A stretch of 54,051 nucleotides of DNA, taken from positions 1 to 54,051 of the forward strand of contig JADGPW010000037.1 in assembly GCA_017882265.1 (NCBI GenBank). Reading direction: 5' to 3'. The notes below the pieces were generated by a model. That model did no database searches. It worked only from the letters and a program-made list of their open reading frames with translations, and was not told the DNA's origin. This document shows, in pieces, positions 1 to 8,465 of this stretch. Made by a program: the position numbers and the translations under genes. The stretch is from Chitinophagaceae bacterium. GTDB lineage: Bacteria > Bacteroidota > Bacteroidia > Chitinophagales > Chitinophagaceae. The stretch's first letter is position 1. Every line of letters begins with the position of its first letter.

Positions 1-279
1 AGGTGTGACCTCGAATTTTCCTGTACGGGCCCTTTCTACATCAGGATGCTCATTGATATTGGGAAAATAACGCTGCCAATGTGGTTCTTCGGGCGGAGGC
101 ACCAGGAAGGCCATAACGAGGAACACAAATACTTCAGACAAAAGACCTAAAGTGATCATTTCATCGGCATTAGGCCAGTGACGAATTTTAAATAATGCTC
201 CCAGGATAACTACGGCAGCAAAAAAGGCAAAAATGAAGTTCAGCACTACTTGGCCTTTTTGTTTTTTAAAGAACAGCAT
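1..279 (-). CDS. gldL: Gliding motility / type IX secretion protein GldL (N-terminal part)
   Basis: The first 93 codons are in the window; the gene runs off the left edge. The protein starts MLFFKKQKGQVVLNF, followed by a hydrophobic helix (about residues 12-28), a short loop with FKIRHWPNADEM and a second hydrophobic helix (about 40-60), then a charged periplasmic or cytosolic stretch rich in proline (PPPEEPHWQRYFP). This two-helix start with the K-x-x-H-W-P loop is typical of GldL, the inner-membrane motor protein that works with GldM to power type IX secretion and gliding. It lies 114 bp downstream of gldK on the same strand, the conserved gldK-gldL-gldM-gldN order, so gldM and gldN should follow outside the window. 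The identification rests on sequence pattern plus synteny. Confidence 0.88.
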   Translation of the reverse strand, partial: MLFFKKQKGQVVLNFIFAFFAAVVILGALFKIRHWPNADEMITLGLLSEVFVFLVMAFLVPPPEEPHWQRYFPNINEHPDVERARTGKFEVTP

Positions 280-393
280 AAAGGGTTTGTTTTACAGGTT
301 ATTTAAATTTTACAAAATAAATGAAGGGTTAGTTTTGAAAAAGCGTTTTCATAAAAAGAAGTTGCAAAAAAGATTTAACTACCGGGTAATATA

Positions 394-1707
394 TTATTTG
401 CGACGACCTTTTGTAGGAGCTGCGGGCAAATCAATTACACAACGGAAACCTATATATGATTTGGTAGAATCCTGGTACTCATATGTGCTGGTACCTGTTT
501 GCAGATAATAGCCAACATCTTTCCAACTTCCGCCGCGAATGATCTTGCGCTTCATCAGAGGGGGATCATCATCCTTGGCATTCCACCGAACATCAGGGTT
601 CATATCGTGCTGGAAATTATTACGACCTTCATAATAGATGGAAGAGGTCCACTCCGCCACATTACCAGCCATACAGTACAGACCGTAATCATTGGGCCAG
701 TAGGCGTCTGCACGAACAGTATAAAAGCCGCCGTCTTCAGGATAGTTTCCACGGCCTGGTTTAAAATTAGCCATTAAACATCCTTTTTTATTTCTCAGGT
801 AATAATTACCCCAGGGGAACATGGATTGAGAACGACCACCCCGAGCGGCATATTCCCACTGCGCTTCCGTAGGCAGGCGAAAATCAGATTCCTGAGTTCT
901 TTTATGCGCATCAAGCCAGGCGTTCAGGTAGTGCGTTCTCCACTCACAAAAAGCATTGGCCTGCTTCCAATTGACCCCTACTACGGGGTAGTTGCCAAAA
1001 GCCGGGTGAGAAAAATATCTTTTAGTCATCGGCTCATTATACGAATAGGAGAAATCACGGATCCAGCATAGTGTATCCGGGTATATCTGCACATCTTTTT
1101 TTACAATAAATGCAGAACGGGGTTTGCCGGCGTTCGCTCTCTGAGCAGCTTCTTTAAGGTCAAAAACTTCAGAATGAAAAACGATCTTGGTAGGATCAAT
1201 TTCTTTTTTGCCAAATATCCTGTCATCTGGAGGCAGGATAATATCGGTAGCGGCAAGTTCTTCCATTATTTTAGGATCTCCCCATTTCATGGTTTTCATC
1301 TTCACCCAGTCGATATATTCATTGCCATCCTTGCCTGTCTTCACGTAATTCATCTTGCGGGCTACCACAGAATCGCGAACCCAGAAGACAAATTGGCGAT
1401 ATTCATTGTTGGTAATTTCAGTAGCATCCATCCAGAAACCGCTGATAGAAACGGACCGGTTACGGGCGCTGAAAGCATAAGCGGGATCCTCATCACTGGG
1501 ACCCATATGGAATGTTCCCTGGGGAATATAAACCATACCCGGGGGCTTTGGAAGAACATACCTTGTTCCAGGAGCCACACCATGCACTTGTCCATCATTC
1601 GGCAGAGTACTACCGCCTTTGTTCTTTTTACCCAGTATTCCGCAACCAGCCATTGATAACAGGCAGGTGGCTGCGAGCAGGGTGTAGTAAAGGTTTCTCA
1701 TTCTCAT
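394..1707 (-). CDS. gldK: T9SS/gliding lipoprotein GldK (formylglycine-generating-enzyme fold)
   Basis: This 437-residue lipoprotein has a signal peptide ending in SMAGC, so the mature N-terminus is Cys22. From about residue 57 (MVYIPQGTFHMG) to the C-terminus (IIRGGSWKD, YIGFRCVID) it has the FGE-sulfatase/SUMF1 fold; large insertions follow the N-terminal third. GldK forms, with GldN, the periplasmic ring of the type IX secretion machinery under the outer membrane. The open frame extends to a TTG at 1728, but a perfect TAnnTTTG promoter box overlaps that codon, so the ATG at 1707 (MRMRN) is the likely start; the ATG at 1701 is an alternative. It is followed by gldL. GldJ has the same fold, but the partner gldL makes GldK the better call. 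Confidence 0.9.
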   Translation of the reverse strand: MRMRNLYYTLLAATCLLSMAGCGILGKKNKGGSTLPNDGQVHGVAPGTRYVLPKPPGMVYIPQGTFHMGPSDEDPAYAFSARNRSVSISGFWMDATEITNNEYRQFVFWVRDSVVARKMNYVKTGKDGNEYIDWVKMKTMKWGDPKIMEELAATDIILPPDDRIFGKKEIDPTKIVFHSEVFDLKEAAQRANAGKPRSAFIVKKDVQIYPDTLCWIRDFSYSYNEPMTKRYFSHPAFGNYPVVGVNWKQANAFCEWRTHYLNAWLDAHKRTQESDFRLPTEAQWEYAARGGRSQSMFPWGNYYLRNKKGCLMANFKPGRGNYPEDGGFYTVRADAYWPNDYGLYCMAGNVAEWTSSIYYEGRNNFQHDMNPDVRWNAKDDDPPLMKRKIIRGGSWKDVGYYLQTGTSTYEYQDSTKSYIGFRCVIDLPAAPTKGRRK

Positions 1708-1725
1708 ACACTTAGGGGTATTGGG

Positions 1726-1733
1726 CAAATATA
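1726..1733 (-). promoter_or_regulatory. Bacteroidota -7 promoter box upstream of gldK
   Basis: On the minus strand the bases read TATATTTG, a perfect match to the Bacteroidota -7 consensus TAnnTTTG. The box ends 18 bases before the ATG at 1707, giving a short leader. A TTG triplet lies 23 bases further upstream, slightly more than the usual spacing to the -33 element, so the -33 element is uncertain. Confidence 0.5.
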
Positions 1734-1854
1734 ATGTTTTGAGTTGTTCTCTGACACAAGGTTAATATTTATTTTTTTTAAACCAAAGGGTCTTTTACAG
1801 GGTAAAATTTCAAACGGTGTCTAAGTCAGTTTTATTGTATTAAAACAAAATTAA

Positions 1855-4071
1855 TTACCGGTTTCCAGGGTTGTTTATCAGTGATATAAGCTCTTTTGCT
1901 GAAATTACGGGCGGATGGCAAGTGTTATTACGGCAAAGGTAAAATAATGCCTTATTTATGATTGGCTTGTTAGTAAGTAATGGAAAACCCGGATTAGCCT
2001 CTCCCGAAACCATTAAAACCCGGTGGGGAATGTATTGTTGAAGAAGCTCTTTATGAAGCTTAAAAAGATAAGCTCCAACAAGGGTAATTTCATGGGTCCC
2101 TGTTATCATTTCCTGCAATAGGCAGACCCAATTTCCAAATGAAGTTGGATAACGTGCGATGGCATTCCCCATTGACGAAACCATTTCCATGCTTCTTTTC
2201 TTCCAGTCATTTTTATCAAGCAAAATTGAAAGACGATACAGGTTATAGGCCATGACTGAATTACCGGATGGTACTGCTCCATCATACATCTCTTTTTTCC
2301 GGATAATAACATCGAGTTGACCTATCGGTGTATAAAAAAAGAATCCTGCCTGCCTCCCGGGTTCTCCGGATGAAGACTCAGTTTCTGTTTCACTGAATTG
2401 TTTCATTACAAATGCTGTTATCCTTTTTGCTTTAAGTAACCATTCGTGATCTCCGGTTATTTCCTGCAGATGAAGAAGCGCTTCTATTAAGAATGCATAA
2501 TCATCTAAAAAGGCGGGGAACTTTGCTGTGCCATTTTTCCAGGTATGATGAAATTCATTCGGGTTTTTAGTAGCTAGCCTTTCCAGCATGAATTGCATAT
2601 TTTTTATTGCCAATTGCCTGTACCTTTCATGGCCTGTTGCAGCGAAAGCCTTGCTGCAGGCGGTGTTCATCAATGCATTCCAACTGAGAATGATTTTATC
2701 ATCAAGAGGGGGGCGGATCCTTTTTTCACGTTGTTCCAATAATTTTTGTCTTCCGTTTTTCAATATTTTTTTTAGTTCGCCGACGGTGATATTTTTTCCC
2801 ACCGCAAAATTGTCAAATGATTTTTTTACTCGAAGAATATTTTTTTCTTCCCAATTTCCAAATAGAGTTACCTCGTAATATTCACAAAAAATATCGGCAT
2901 CTTTCCCTACTATCTTTTTTACTTCTTCCATCTCCCATACATAAAATTTTCCTTCTACGCCTTCGCTATCGGCATCCAATGATGCATAAAACCCCATTTG
3001 AGAGTCCATTAGTTCGGATGCAATAAAATGCATCGTTTCCTCAATAACTTCTTTATAACGTTCCTTCTTTGTCAACTGGTAGGCTTCGCTTAAAACGGAA
3101 ATAAGCAATGCATTATCATAGAGCATTTTTTCAAAGTGTGGCGCCAGCCATTCTGTATCGGTCGAATAACGGGAAAAGCCTCCACCCACCTGGTCGTAGA
3201 TCCCACCTTCGATCATTTTGTCAAGACTTAATAAGGCCTGTTTTAGTGCCTCACCCCCAAACCCCCTCTCCTGGCGGAGAGGGGGCTTCGAAGACTCTGA
3301 CATTTCGGGCGTGTTTTGGGAGTAGGAATATCTTAATAAGTAAAGGATAGAAAATGTTTGAGGGAATTTGGGGGCTTTGCCAAAACCACCCCATTCCTTA
3401 TCAGCCGATTTCATGATATTTTGAAAAGCTTCGTCCGTTTTTTCATGGGCAAATATCTCTTCTCCTGTAAGTTTTTGAATTCCAAAAGCATTGGATTGTA
3501 CCAGGTGTTCAGTAAGATTTTCGGCCTGGGCATCTATTTCATGTCTTCTCTCCGTAAACGCTTTGGCAACGCCCAGTATGGTTTCGTGCCATGACGGCCG
3601 GTTAAAAGCCTTTTTAGGGGGGAAATAAGTGCCTCCATAAAAGGGTTTTCCGTCTGGTGTTAAAAAAACATTCAGCGGCCATCCACCACTTCCTGTCATG
3701 GCCTGCAAGGCATCCATGTAAATATGATCCAGGTCGGGTCTTTCTTCCCGGTCGATCTTGATATTGATGAAATGCTCATTCATGATCGCTGCCGTAGATT
3801 CGAGTTCAAAACTTTCCCTTTCCATGACATGGCACCAGTGGCAAGCCGAATAACCAATACTGACCAGAATGGGTTTGTTTTCCTGCTTTGCTATAGCCAG
3901 TGCCTTATCTCCCCAGGGATACCAGTTTACAGGATTATGGGCATGCTGCAGAAGGTAAGGGCTGGTTTCGTGAATAAGCTGATTGTTGTGTTTGTGCATC
4001 AGGAAAATAATTACAGCCTCTAAGTTCGTTGAATTGAAGTTCTTCCAGGGCTTAAAGCCGGTGATTTCCAT
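1855..4071 (-). CDS. DUF255 thioredoxin-fold protein (YyaL / SPATA20 family)
   Basis: This 738-residue protein carries the conserved family start near residue 31 ([20 protein letters not shown]) and a thioredoxin-like CHWC motif (Cys77 and Cys80), followed by a long helical (alpha/alpha)6-barrel-like region similar to N-acyl-glucosamine epimerase folds. The family's role is not firmly known; a redox function linked to a sugar-binding-like barrel has been suggested. The ATG at 4071 has a good AAGGAG Shine-Dalgarno 5 bases away, unusual here, while family similarity begins near the ATG at 3999; both starts are possible. A 24-bp perfect palindrome is inserted in frame around 3262-3285 and adds residues including [14 protein letters not shown], a low-complexity insert not expected in the family. 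Confidence 0.85.
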   Translation of the reverse strand: MEITGFKPWKNFNSTNLEAVIIFLMHKHNNQLIHETSPYLLQHAHNPVNWYPWGDKALAIAKQENKPILVSIGYSACHWCHVMERESFELESTAAIMNEHFINIKIDREERPDLDHIYMDALQAMTGSGGWPLNVFLTPDGKPFYGGTYFPPKKAFNRPSWHETILGVAKAFTERRHEIDAQAENLTEHLVQSNAFGIQKLTGEEIFAHEKTDEAFQNIMKSADKEWGGFGKAPKFPQTFSILYLLRYSYSQNTPEMSESSKPPLRQERGFGGEALKQALLSLDKMIEGGIYDQVGGGFSRYSTDTEWLAPHFEKMLYDNALLISVLSEAYQLTKKERYKEVIEETMHFIASELMDSQMGFYASLDADSEGVEGKFYVWEMEEVKKIVGKDADIFCEYYEVTLFGNWEEKNILRVKKSFDNFAVGKNITVGELKKILKNGRQKLLEQREKRIRPPLDDKIILSWNALMNTACSKAFAATGHERYRQLAIKNMQFMLERLATKNPNEFHHTWKNGTAKFPAFLDDYAFLIEALLHLQEITGDHEWLLKAKRITAFVMKQFSETETESSSGEPGRQAGFFFYTPIGQLDVIIRKKEMYDGAVPSGNSVMAYNLYRLSILLDKNDWKKRSMEMVSSMGNAIARYPTSFGNWVCLLQEMITGTHEITLVGAYLFKLHKELLQQYIPHRVLMVSGEANPGFPLLTNKPIINKALFYLCRNNTCHPPVISAKELISLINNPGNR
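3262..3285. repeat. Palindromic element inserted in frame in the DUF255 gene
   Basis: A 10-bp perfect inverted repeat, CCCCCTCTCC and GGAGAGGGGG, is separated by TGGC. The surrounding C- and G-rich bases differ from the AT-rich flanks. The reading frame stays open across it. Palindromes of this pattern are dispersed in many Bacteroidota genomes; I saw no second copy in this window. Confidence 0.6.
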
Positions 4072-4253
4072 GTGTTCTCCTTTACTGGTCCTTCAGTCAA
4101 ACCTGTTATTTTCCCTTGAAACGTACGAGTCTGACTAAAGGATCACTGAAAGATCACATATGGCTGAAACATGGGAACTCATTAAGGGGTTAGGATGGGC
4201 CGGTTATTACAAATGTGTCAGAAGCCCCTCAGGCGTCAGACATCCCGGGGAAA

Positions 4254-5054
4254 TTATTTCTTTTTAAGAGATGCTGAAAGGAATTGTTCCAGGGCAGCCG
4301 CCATACTGGTCGCTTGCGGTAAGGGCGCTTTGATCTCCAGTTTAAGCCCGGCCTCAACCACGGCTTTTGAAGTATTGCTGCCAAAAGCCCCAATCACGGT
4401 ACCGTTTTGTTTGTATTTGGGAACATTATCAAAAAGACTTCTTACACCACTGGGAGTAAAAAAACAGATCACATCATATTCCTGTTTTGTCAGGATCTCT
4501 TTTACGTTGGTACTTTGCGTGCGGTACATGAAAGCCAGCACGAACTCGCAACTATTTGCTTTTAACCAATTCACGATCTCGTTGTCCTGCTGGTTCTCCG
4601 AACATACATACAGGAATTTCTCATTTCCTTTATGTTTGTTGATCACGTCGAACATGCTTTTGTTAGTGCCGTCGGCGCCATAAAAGACCTTCCGCTTCCT
4701 ATAAAGTATGAATTTTTGGAGATAGAGCGCTACCGCTTCTGTAATACAGAAATACTTGGTATCCTGTGAAACACTGACCTTCATTTCTTCACAGGTGCGG
4801 AAGAAATGATCGATCGCATTCCGGCTGGTAAAAATAACCCCGGTATAATGCTGTATCTCAATTTTTTGTTTGCGGAAATCCCTGGCTGGTATGCCTTCCA
4901 GGCGAATAAAAGCATGAAAATCCAGTTCCACGTTGTATTTCCTGGAAAGCTCAAAATACGGCGACTTTTCGCTTTCAGGTTTTGGTTGGGTAATCAGGAT
5001 CTTCTGTATCGCTTTGGCCTGAACGTTGGCCTTGTTAACCCCATTTTTTATCAT
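4254..5054 (-). CDS. hemD: Uroporphyrinogen-III synthase
   Basis: This 266-residue protein has the HemD layout: an N-terminal KILITQPKPE segment, a first domain with the GVIFTSRNAIDHFF motif, a second domain with FLYVCSENQQ and YDVICFFTPSGVRSLF, and a C-terminal GTVIGAFGSNTSKAVVEAGL. The enzyme closes and inverts ring D of hydroxymethylbilane to give uroporphyrinogen III, the tetrapyrrole precursor for heme and cobalamin. The ATG at 5054 is chosen over a TTG at 5081, which lies only 2 bases after the stop of the upstream DUF4271 gene. The pair hemD-DUF4271 is a recurring Bacteroidota arrangement. HemD sequences are poorly conserved, so the call rests on motif spacing and neighbour. Confidence 0.85.
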   Translation of the reverse strand: MIKNGVNKANVQAKAIQKILITQPKPESEKSPYFELSRKYNVELDFHAFIRLEGIPARDFRKQKIEIQHYTGVIFTSRNAIDHFFRTCEEMKVSVSQDTKYFCITEAVALYLQKFILYRKRKVFYGADGTNKSMFDVINKHKGNEKFLYVCSENQQDNEIVNWLKANSCEFVLAFMYRTQSTNVKEILTKQEYDVICFFTPSGVRSLFDNVPKYKQNGTVIGAFGSNTSKAVVEAGLKLEIKAPLPQATSMAAALEQFLSASLKKK

Positions 5055-5083
5055 GTTCGGTTCGGCTAAAGTTGGCGGCAAAG

Positions 5084-6034
5084 TTAAGTAGTTTGTCTGA
5101 AAAACAACAACAAACCCTTGTAAATCAGCAAAAGGGGGGCAATTTCAAAAGCAAGAAAGTATAAAAAGAAATGAAAGGGATTGACCTTGACCAGATTACG
5201 AACAGCCAGAAAGGTTAAAATAAACCTGTAGATCAGTAAACCTGCGATCAGACACCAGGAAAGTGTAAGGCCAAGTGAATAGACATTTCCCTGTGAAAAG
5301 GCCAGAATAACAAGAAAGGGTAATAAAAGGATTCCGATCATTTTATTCACCACAAAAACGATAAAAATACAGCCATTAGCTGCCTCCTCCATGTTAAATA
5401 GCCAGCCTGAAATTTTCAACCCTACAAATTTGAAAAAATAGATAGCGGAGAGTCCGATACAACAATACAGAAACATCAGCCAGAAATTATTAACAGGGTT
5501 CAGGTCATAATGCTTTAATATAAAAGTAATATACAATCCGGCACAGATAACAAAAAAACCATTTAGTAATAAAGAAGGCAATGGTGTTTGAATGAGTTGC
5601 TCCCTGATCTGTCTTTGTTTGATAGTTGTGCGAAAAAAAAGACGGAAGAGGTCGCTGAAATATTTTGGAAAGGTTTGTCGCATAAAAGCAAAAAACAACA
5701 ATAAAAAGATAAGCAGGTAGAATAACAATTCCTTGCCGGCGAATGGTGTAATGGCCACACGGGGTATGCCTGGCATCCCGGATACGGGAACGAGCATAAG
5801 GTGCCTTGGTGTGTCTTTATGTTCCGGTGGCCTTGTATGAATCGAATCAGCTTTTTGTGTGGCCACTGAATCGGAAATTTTTATTACATGTATAGAATCT
5901 TTTGTTTGCCGGGTCGTATCTAATCGGATGGATGAATCAATGGGTGTGACTATGGTTGAGTCTCTTGTCAATTGCGCCATACCAGTACTGGCCGCCAGAA
6001 GAGAAAATATAAAAAGGAAAAGAGAACGATTCAA
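5084..6034 (-). CDS. DUF4271 membrane protein
   Basis: This 316-residue protein begins with a signal peptide (MNRSLFLFIFSLLAASTGMA), then a Ser/Thr/Asp-rich stretch (about 20-80), then about seven hydrophobic helices between residues 100 and 310. The pattern and its place immediately before hemD fit the DUF4271 family of Bacteroidota. Its function is unknown; a link to heme synthesis or membrane quality control is only suggested by synteny. The start is a TTG at 6034: the in-frame stop upstream leaves no earlier ATG and the next ATG would remove the signal peptide. Confidence 0.75.
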   Translation of the reverse strand: MNRSLFLFIFSLLAASTGMAQLTRDSTIVTPIDSSIRLDTTRQTKDSIHVIKISDSVATQKADSIHTRPPEHKDTPRHLMLVPVSGMPGIPRVAITPFAGKELLFYLLIFLLLFFAFMRQTFPKYFSDLFRLFFRTTIKQRQIREQLIQTPLPSLLLNGFFVICAGLYITFILKHYDLNPVNNFWLMFLYCCIGLSAIYFFKFVGLKISGWLFNMEEAANGCIFIVFVVNKMIGILLLPFLVILAFSQGNVYSLGLTLSWCLIAGLLIYRFILTFLAVRNLVKVNPFHFFLYFLAFEIAPLLLIYKGLLLFFRQTT

Positions 6035-6371
6035 TGCAGCAAATTATATTGTAAAAATATTGAAGTACCAGCCAGCAAAAAAAAGAATGAAATTCACGTA
6101 GCGTCCTGGTTTTCCAGGTTATTCACGTAAAGACGCCACACTTGACGAACCCCGCTCTCAGCAGGGTAAAGAGGTTTCATTTGGACTTCGAATCTTTGCA
6201 TCGTTGCGTGAAATCAAAAATAGAACACTACCGAAATTAACGCAGTTATCAGTTTGAGGTTGTACGCAGGGACCGGGGAGAATGGTGGTGATGATAACCA
6301 AATATTTTATATGCCGAGGTTGTGATCCCTGCCTGAGCCATTTCAAATTGAAACGATAATAATAACTATTA
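6035..6371. other. Non-coding stretch with degenerate intergenic repeats
   Basis: No gene is seen in these 337 bases. The sequence holds related oppositely oriented segments: TTCACGTAAAGACGC near 6121 and TTTGCATCGTTGCGTGAA near 6194, plus a near-copy TTCACGTAGCGTC at 6092. This resembles the CTTTGCGTCTTTGCGTGAA type of dispersed intergenic repeat found in Bacteroidota. The 13-mer AGAACACTACCGA at 6222-6234 recurs at 27084-27096. Confidence 0.4.
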
Positions 6372-8174
6372 TCAGAAGTAATTGACGAATCCTATATGGA
6401 TCTTGGACTGGCGGAGGTTAAACTGTGTATCATTTCTTTTCCCGACTGCCCAGGCCAGGTTAAAAATACCGGCTTTGGTTTCAAACGCCAGACCCAATCC
6501 CGTACCAAAATAGGTGTAATTTATGTTGTTGTGTTGGCTGTTGTTGGCGCCCCATCCTCCATCTGCCAATACATAAAAAAAGGAGTTTTGACCAACTAAA
6601 TAATGATATTCCACGGTAGCGATAGCATACTGGGAAAGATATTGGCTCTCCTCATCAAAGCCGCGCAGCAGTTTATAGCCACCTAACTGGAATAATTCGT
6701 TTCGAAAGGTATTCCCGCTTTGAAAAAGTCCAGCATTGATGGCTGTTTTGACTGTACTTCTTTGTTTGCCCAGCGGAAAATATTTTGTGGCAGTTCCCCT
6801 GAACCGAAATTGGTAGGTTTTTAATTTCACCGTATCGTATAAACTACCAAAATCAAATAAAGGATCTGAGGGATCCTTTAGATCCAGAACCTGGTTGTTT
6901 TTTTCCAGGTTCTTGGTACCAATGGATGTAATGATATGGATCTCGTTTCCTTTTTTAGGATTAAGCCGGTAATCGGTATTATTGAATTCATAATCGACTC
7001 CCACATTAAAGGAACTCACATCGGCGACATCGGGCAGCTTGCGGGTTTGCAGTACGAGGGCCGCGTCGATCCCTCCTTGGTTCACAATTGTCTGGAGCCG
7101 CTGAATAAATAGTTTACCTGACTGGTTAGTGTTTAATGTATACTGGGCGCCCAGTTGAAAATTCACATTCAGAAAACTGCTGTCTTTCCGAAACATGTCA
7201 AAGGAAAAATCAAGGCCCAGGGGCGAATTAAAAAGATAGGGATGCTGATAGATCAGGCTCAATCGCGGCGATTTTACCTGGACCTGTTGCCAGTTCAACC
7301 CGATGGTTTCGCCTGAGCCCAGGGCATTTTTTAAAAGAATATTCGCTTCGCCCGTGATCAATATTTTCTTGCTGGATAACTGATCATTGTTGGGAAGGAA
7401 CCCGATCAAAATGTTTACCTGGCTGCTGCGCTTTTGTTTCAGGTACATATTCAGTACTGAGCCGGTCCCTAACAGGGTAAGATCAGCAGGCCGGTCTTCT
7501 TCCAAATAGGTAAGCTCTTTCATTTTTTTACTAATGCGGAGTAATTTCTCTTTGCTGTAAATACTTCCTTTAGGCAGATCAAGGTAGCGTTGCAGGTAAC
7601 TATTAGAGATCTTTGCGTTGCCAAAAACCCGGATACTGTCAATTTTATAAAGCGGGCCTTTATCCACTTTCAGAAGAGCAGAAACCTTGTCTTTATCAAG
7701 CGTTAAACTATCAAGCCGGATTCTGGCAAAAGGGTAACCATTATTTTCCAGGTGATCCAGTATTCTTTCTTCCCAATTATGCACCTGTGCAAAATCCATT
7801 GGCTTATCTGTAAACAATTTCTCCCGCCACCCCACCGCATCGAGTATGGCTTTATCTACATGCCGGTCATCCAGTATAGCCCAGTGATAGGCTTCGCCTA
7901 CATATAAGACAATGCGTGCAAAAGAAGAATCATAGTGGAGGCTGTCGATCGAAGCGGTCACATACCCTTTTGATAGCAGGTAACCCGGAAGTTTATTGAC
8001 ATAATCAATACAGGCAGAGCCGGTGGCAAAATCGGTTTGCAAACCTATTTTGGATAGCTGGACAGGGTCCTTATCGACCCCACGGATATAAAGGGTGTAT
8101 TTATTTTGCGCCGATGCATAAATACCATGCAACAAAAGAACAAGAACCGATATTTGCAGTCTGAATTTTCTCAC
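6372..8174 (-). CDS. Omp85/BamA-superfamily outer-membrane protein
   Basis: This 600-residue protein has a signal peptide (about residues 1-22, ending YASAQ). The N-terminal half (about 25-235) contains POTRA-like alpha/beta repeats, for example the segment around ENNGYPFARIRLDSL and the GPLYKIDSIRVFGNAKIS repeat. The C-terminal half (about 250-600) is a surface-antigen beta-barrel with LGGYKLLRGFDEE, the region where family members carry the conserved G-x-x-x-x-R-G-F/Y motif, and it ends in an aromatic residue (VNYF). It is shorter than BamA (about 800 residues), so a TamA- or FhaC-like role in outer-membrane insertion or secretion is possible. The start is a GTG at 8174, the first to retain the full signal peptide. 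It is transcribed away from hemW. Confidence 0.8.
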   Translation of the reverse strand: MRKFRLQISVLVLLLHGIYASAQNKYTLYIRGVDKDPVQLSKIGLQTDFATGSACIDYVNKLPGYLLSKGYVTASIDSLHYDSSFARIVLYVGEAYHWAILDDRHVDKAILDAVGWREKLFTDKPMDFAQVHNWEERILDHLENNGYPFARIRLDSLTLDKDKVSALLKVDKGPLYKIDSIRVFGNAKISNSYLQRYLDLPKGSIYSKEKLLRISKKMKELTYLEEDRPADLTLLGTGSVLNMYLKQKRSSQVNILIGFLPNNDQLSSKKILITGEANILLKNALGSGETIGLNWQQVQVKSPRLSLIYQHPYLFNSPLGLDFSFDMFRKDSSFLNVNFQLGAQYTLNTNQSGKLFIQRLQTIVNQGGIDAALVLQTRKLPDVADVSSFNVGVDYEFNNTDYRLNPKKGNEIHIITSIGTKNLEKNNQVLDLKDPSDPLFDFGSLYDTVKLKTYQFRFRGTATKYFPLGKQRSTVKTAINAGLFQSGNTFRNELFQLGGYKLLRGFDEESQYLSQYAIATVEYHYLVGQNSFFYVLADGGWGANNSQHNNINYTYFGTGLGLAFETKAGIFNLAWAVGKRNDTQFNLRQSKIHIGFVNYF

Positions 8175-8384
8175 CGGGAAGCGGTATATTTTTTTGTCGG
8201 TAAGAAGGGAAGACGGAAAGCAATTATTGAAAGGAAAACTTTCCGCCTTATTTTCTTCCCGGTTTTAAATATAAACATTCAGTAAAATTATTCATTAAAT
8301 CCCAAACAGTTTGACTGGTGTTTACATTCATATTCTTTTTTGCGAACAGGATAACCGTCAGGAAATACCCTCCTGTTTAAGCTA

Positions 8385-8465
8385 ATGGCTGGCCTATACA
8401 TACATATTCCGTTTTGCAGACAGGTTCACCTGCCGGAAATAACATTTCATTTTATTTTTTTATAA
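8385..8465 (+). other. 26-codon ORF mimicking the hemW start, coupled to hemW
   Basis: An ATG at 8385 opens a 26-codon frame whose first 13 residues, MAGLYIHIPFCRQ, nearly copy the HemW start MSGIYVHIPFCRQ encoded 80 bases later. 32 of 40 aligned bases match and many differences are at third codon positions. The frame then leaves the HemW pattern and ends with TAA at 8463-8465, overlapping the hemW ATG as TAATG. It may be the diverged relic of a second hemW start or a functional leader that couples translation. The first explanation is favoured by homology, the second by the overlap. No expression evidence exists. Confidence 0.5.

Noticed and set aside
6158-6346. 62-codon minus-strand frame
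   Set aside because: It lies in repeat-like intergenic sequence and lacks family similarity.
8214-8245. CGGAAAG ... CTTTCCG inverted pair between the Omp85 and hemW genes as an operator
   Set aside because: Only 7 bp arms with an imperfect extension; no regulator candidate nearby.
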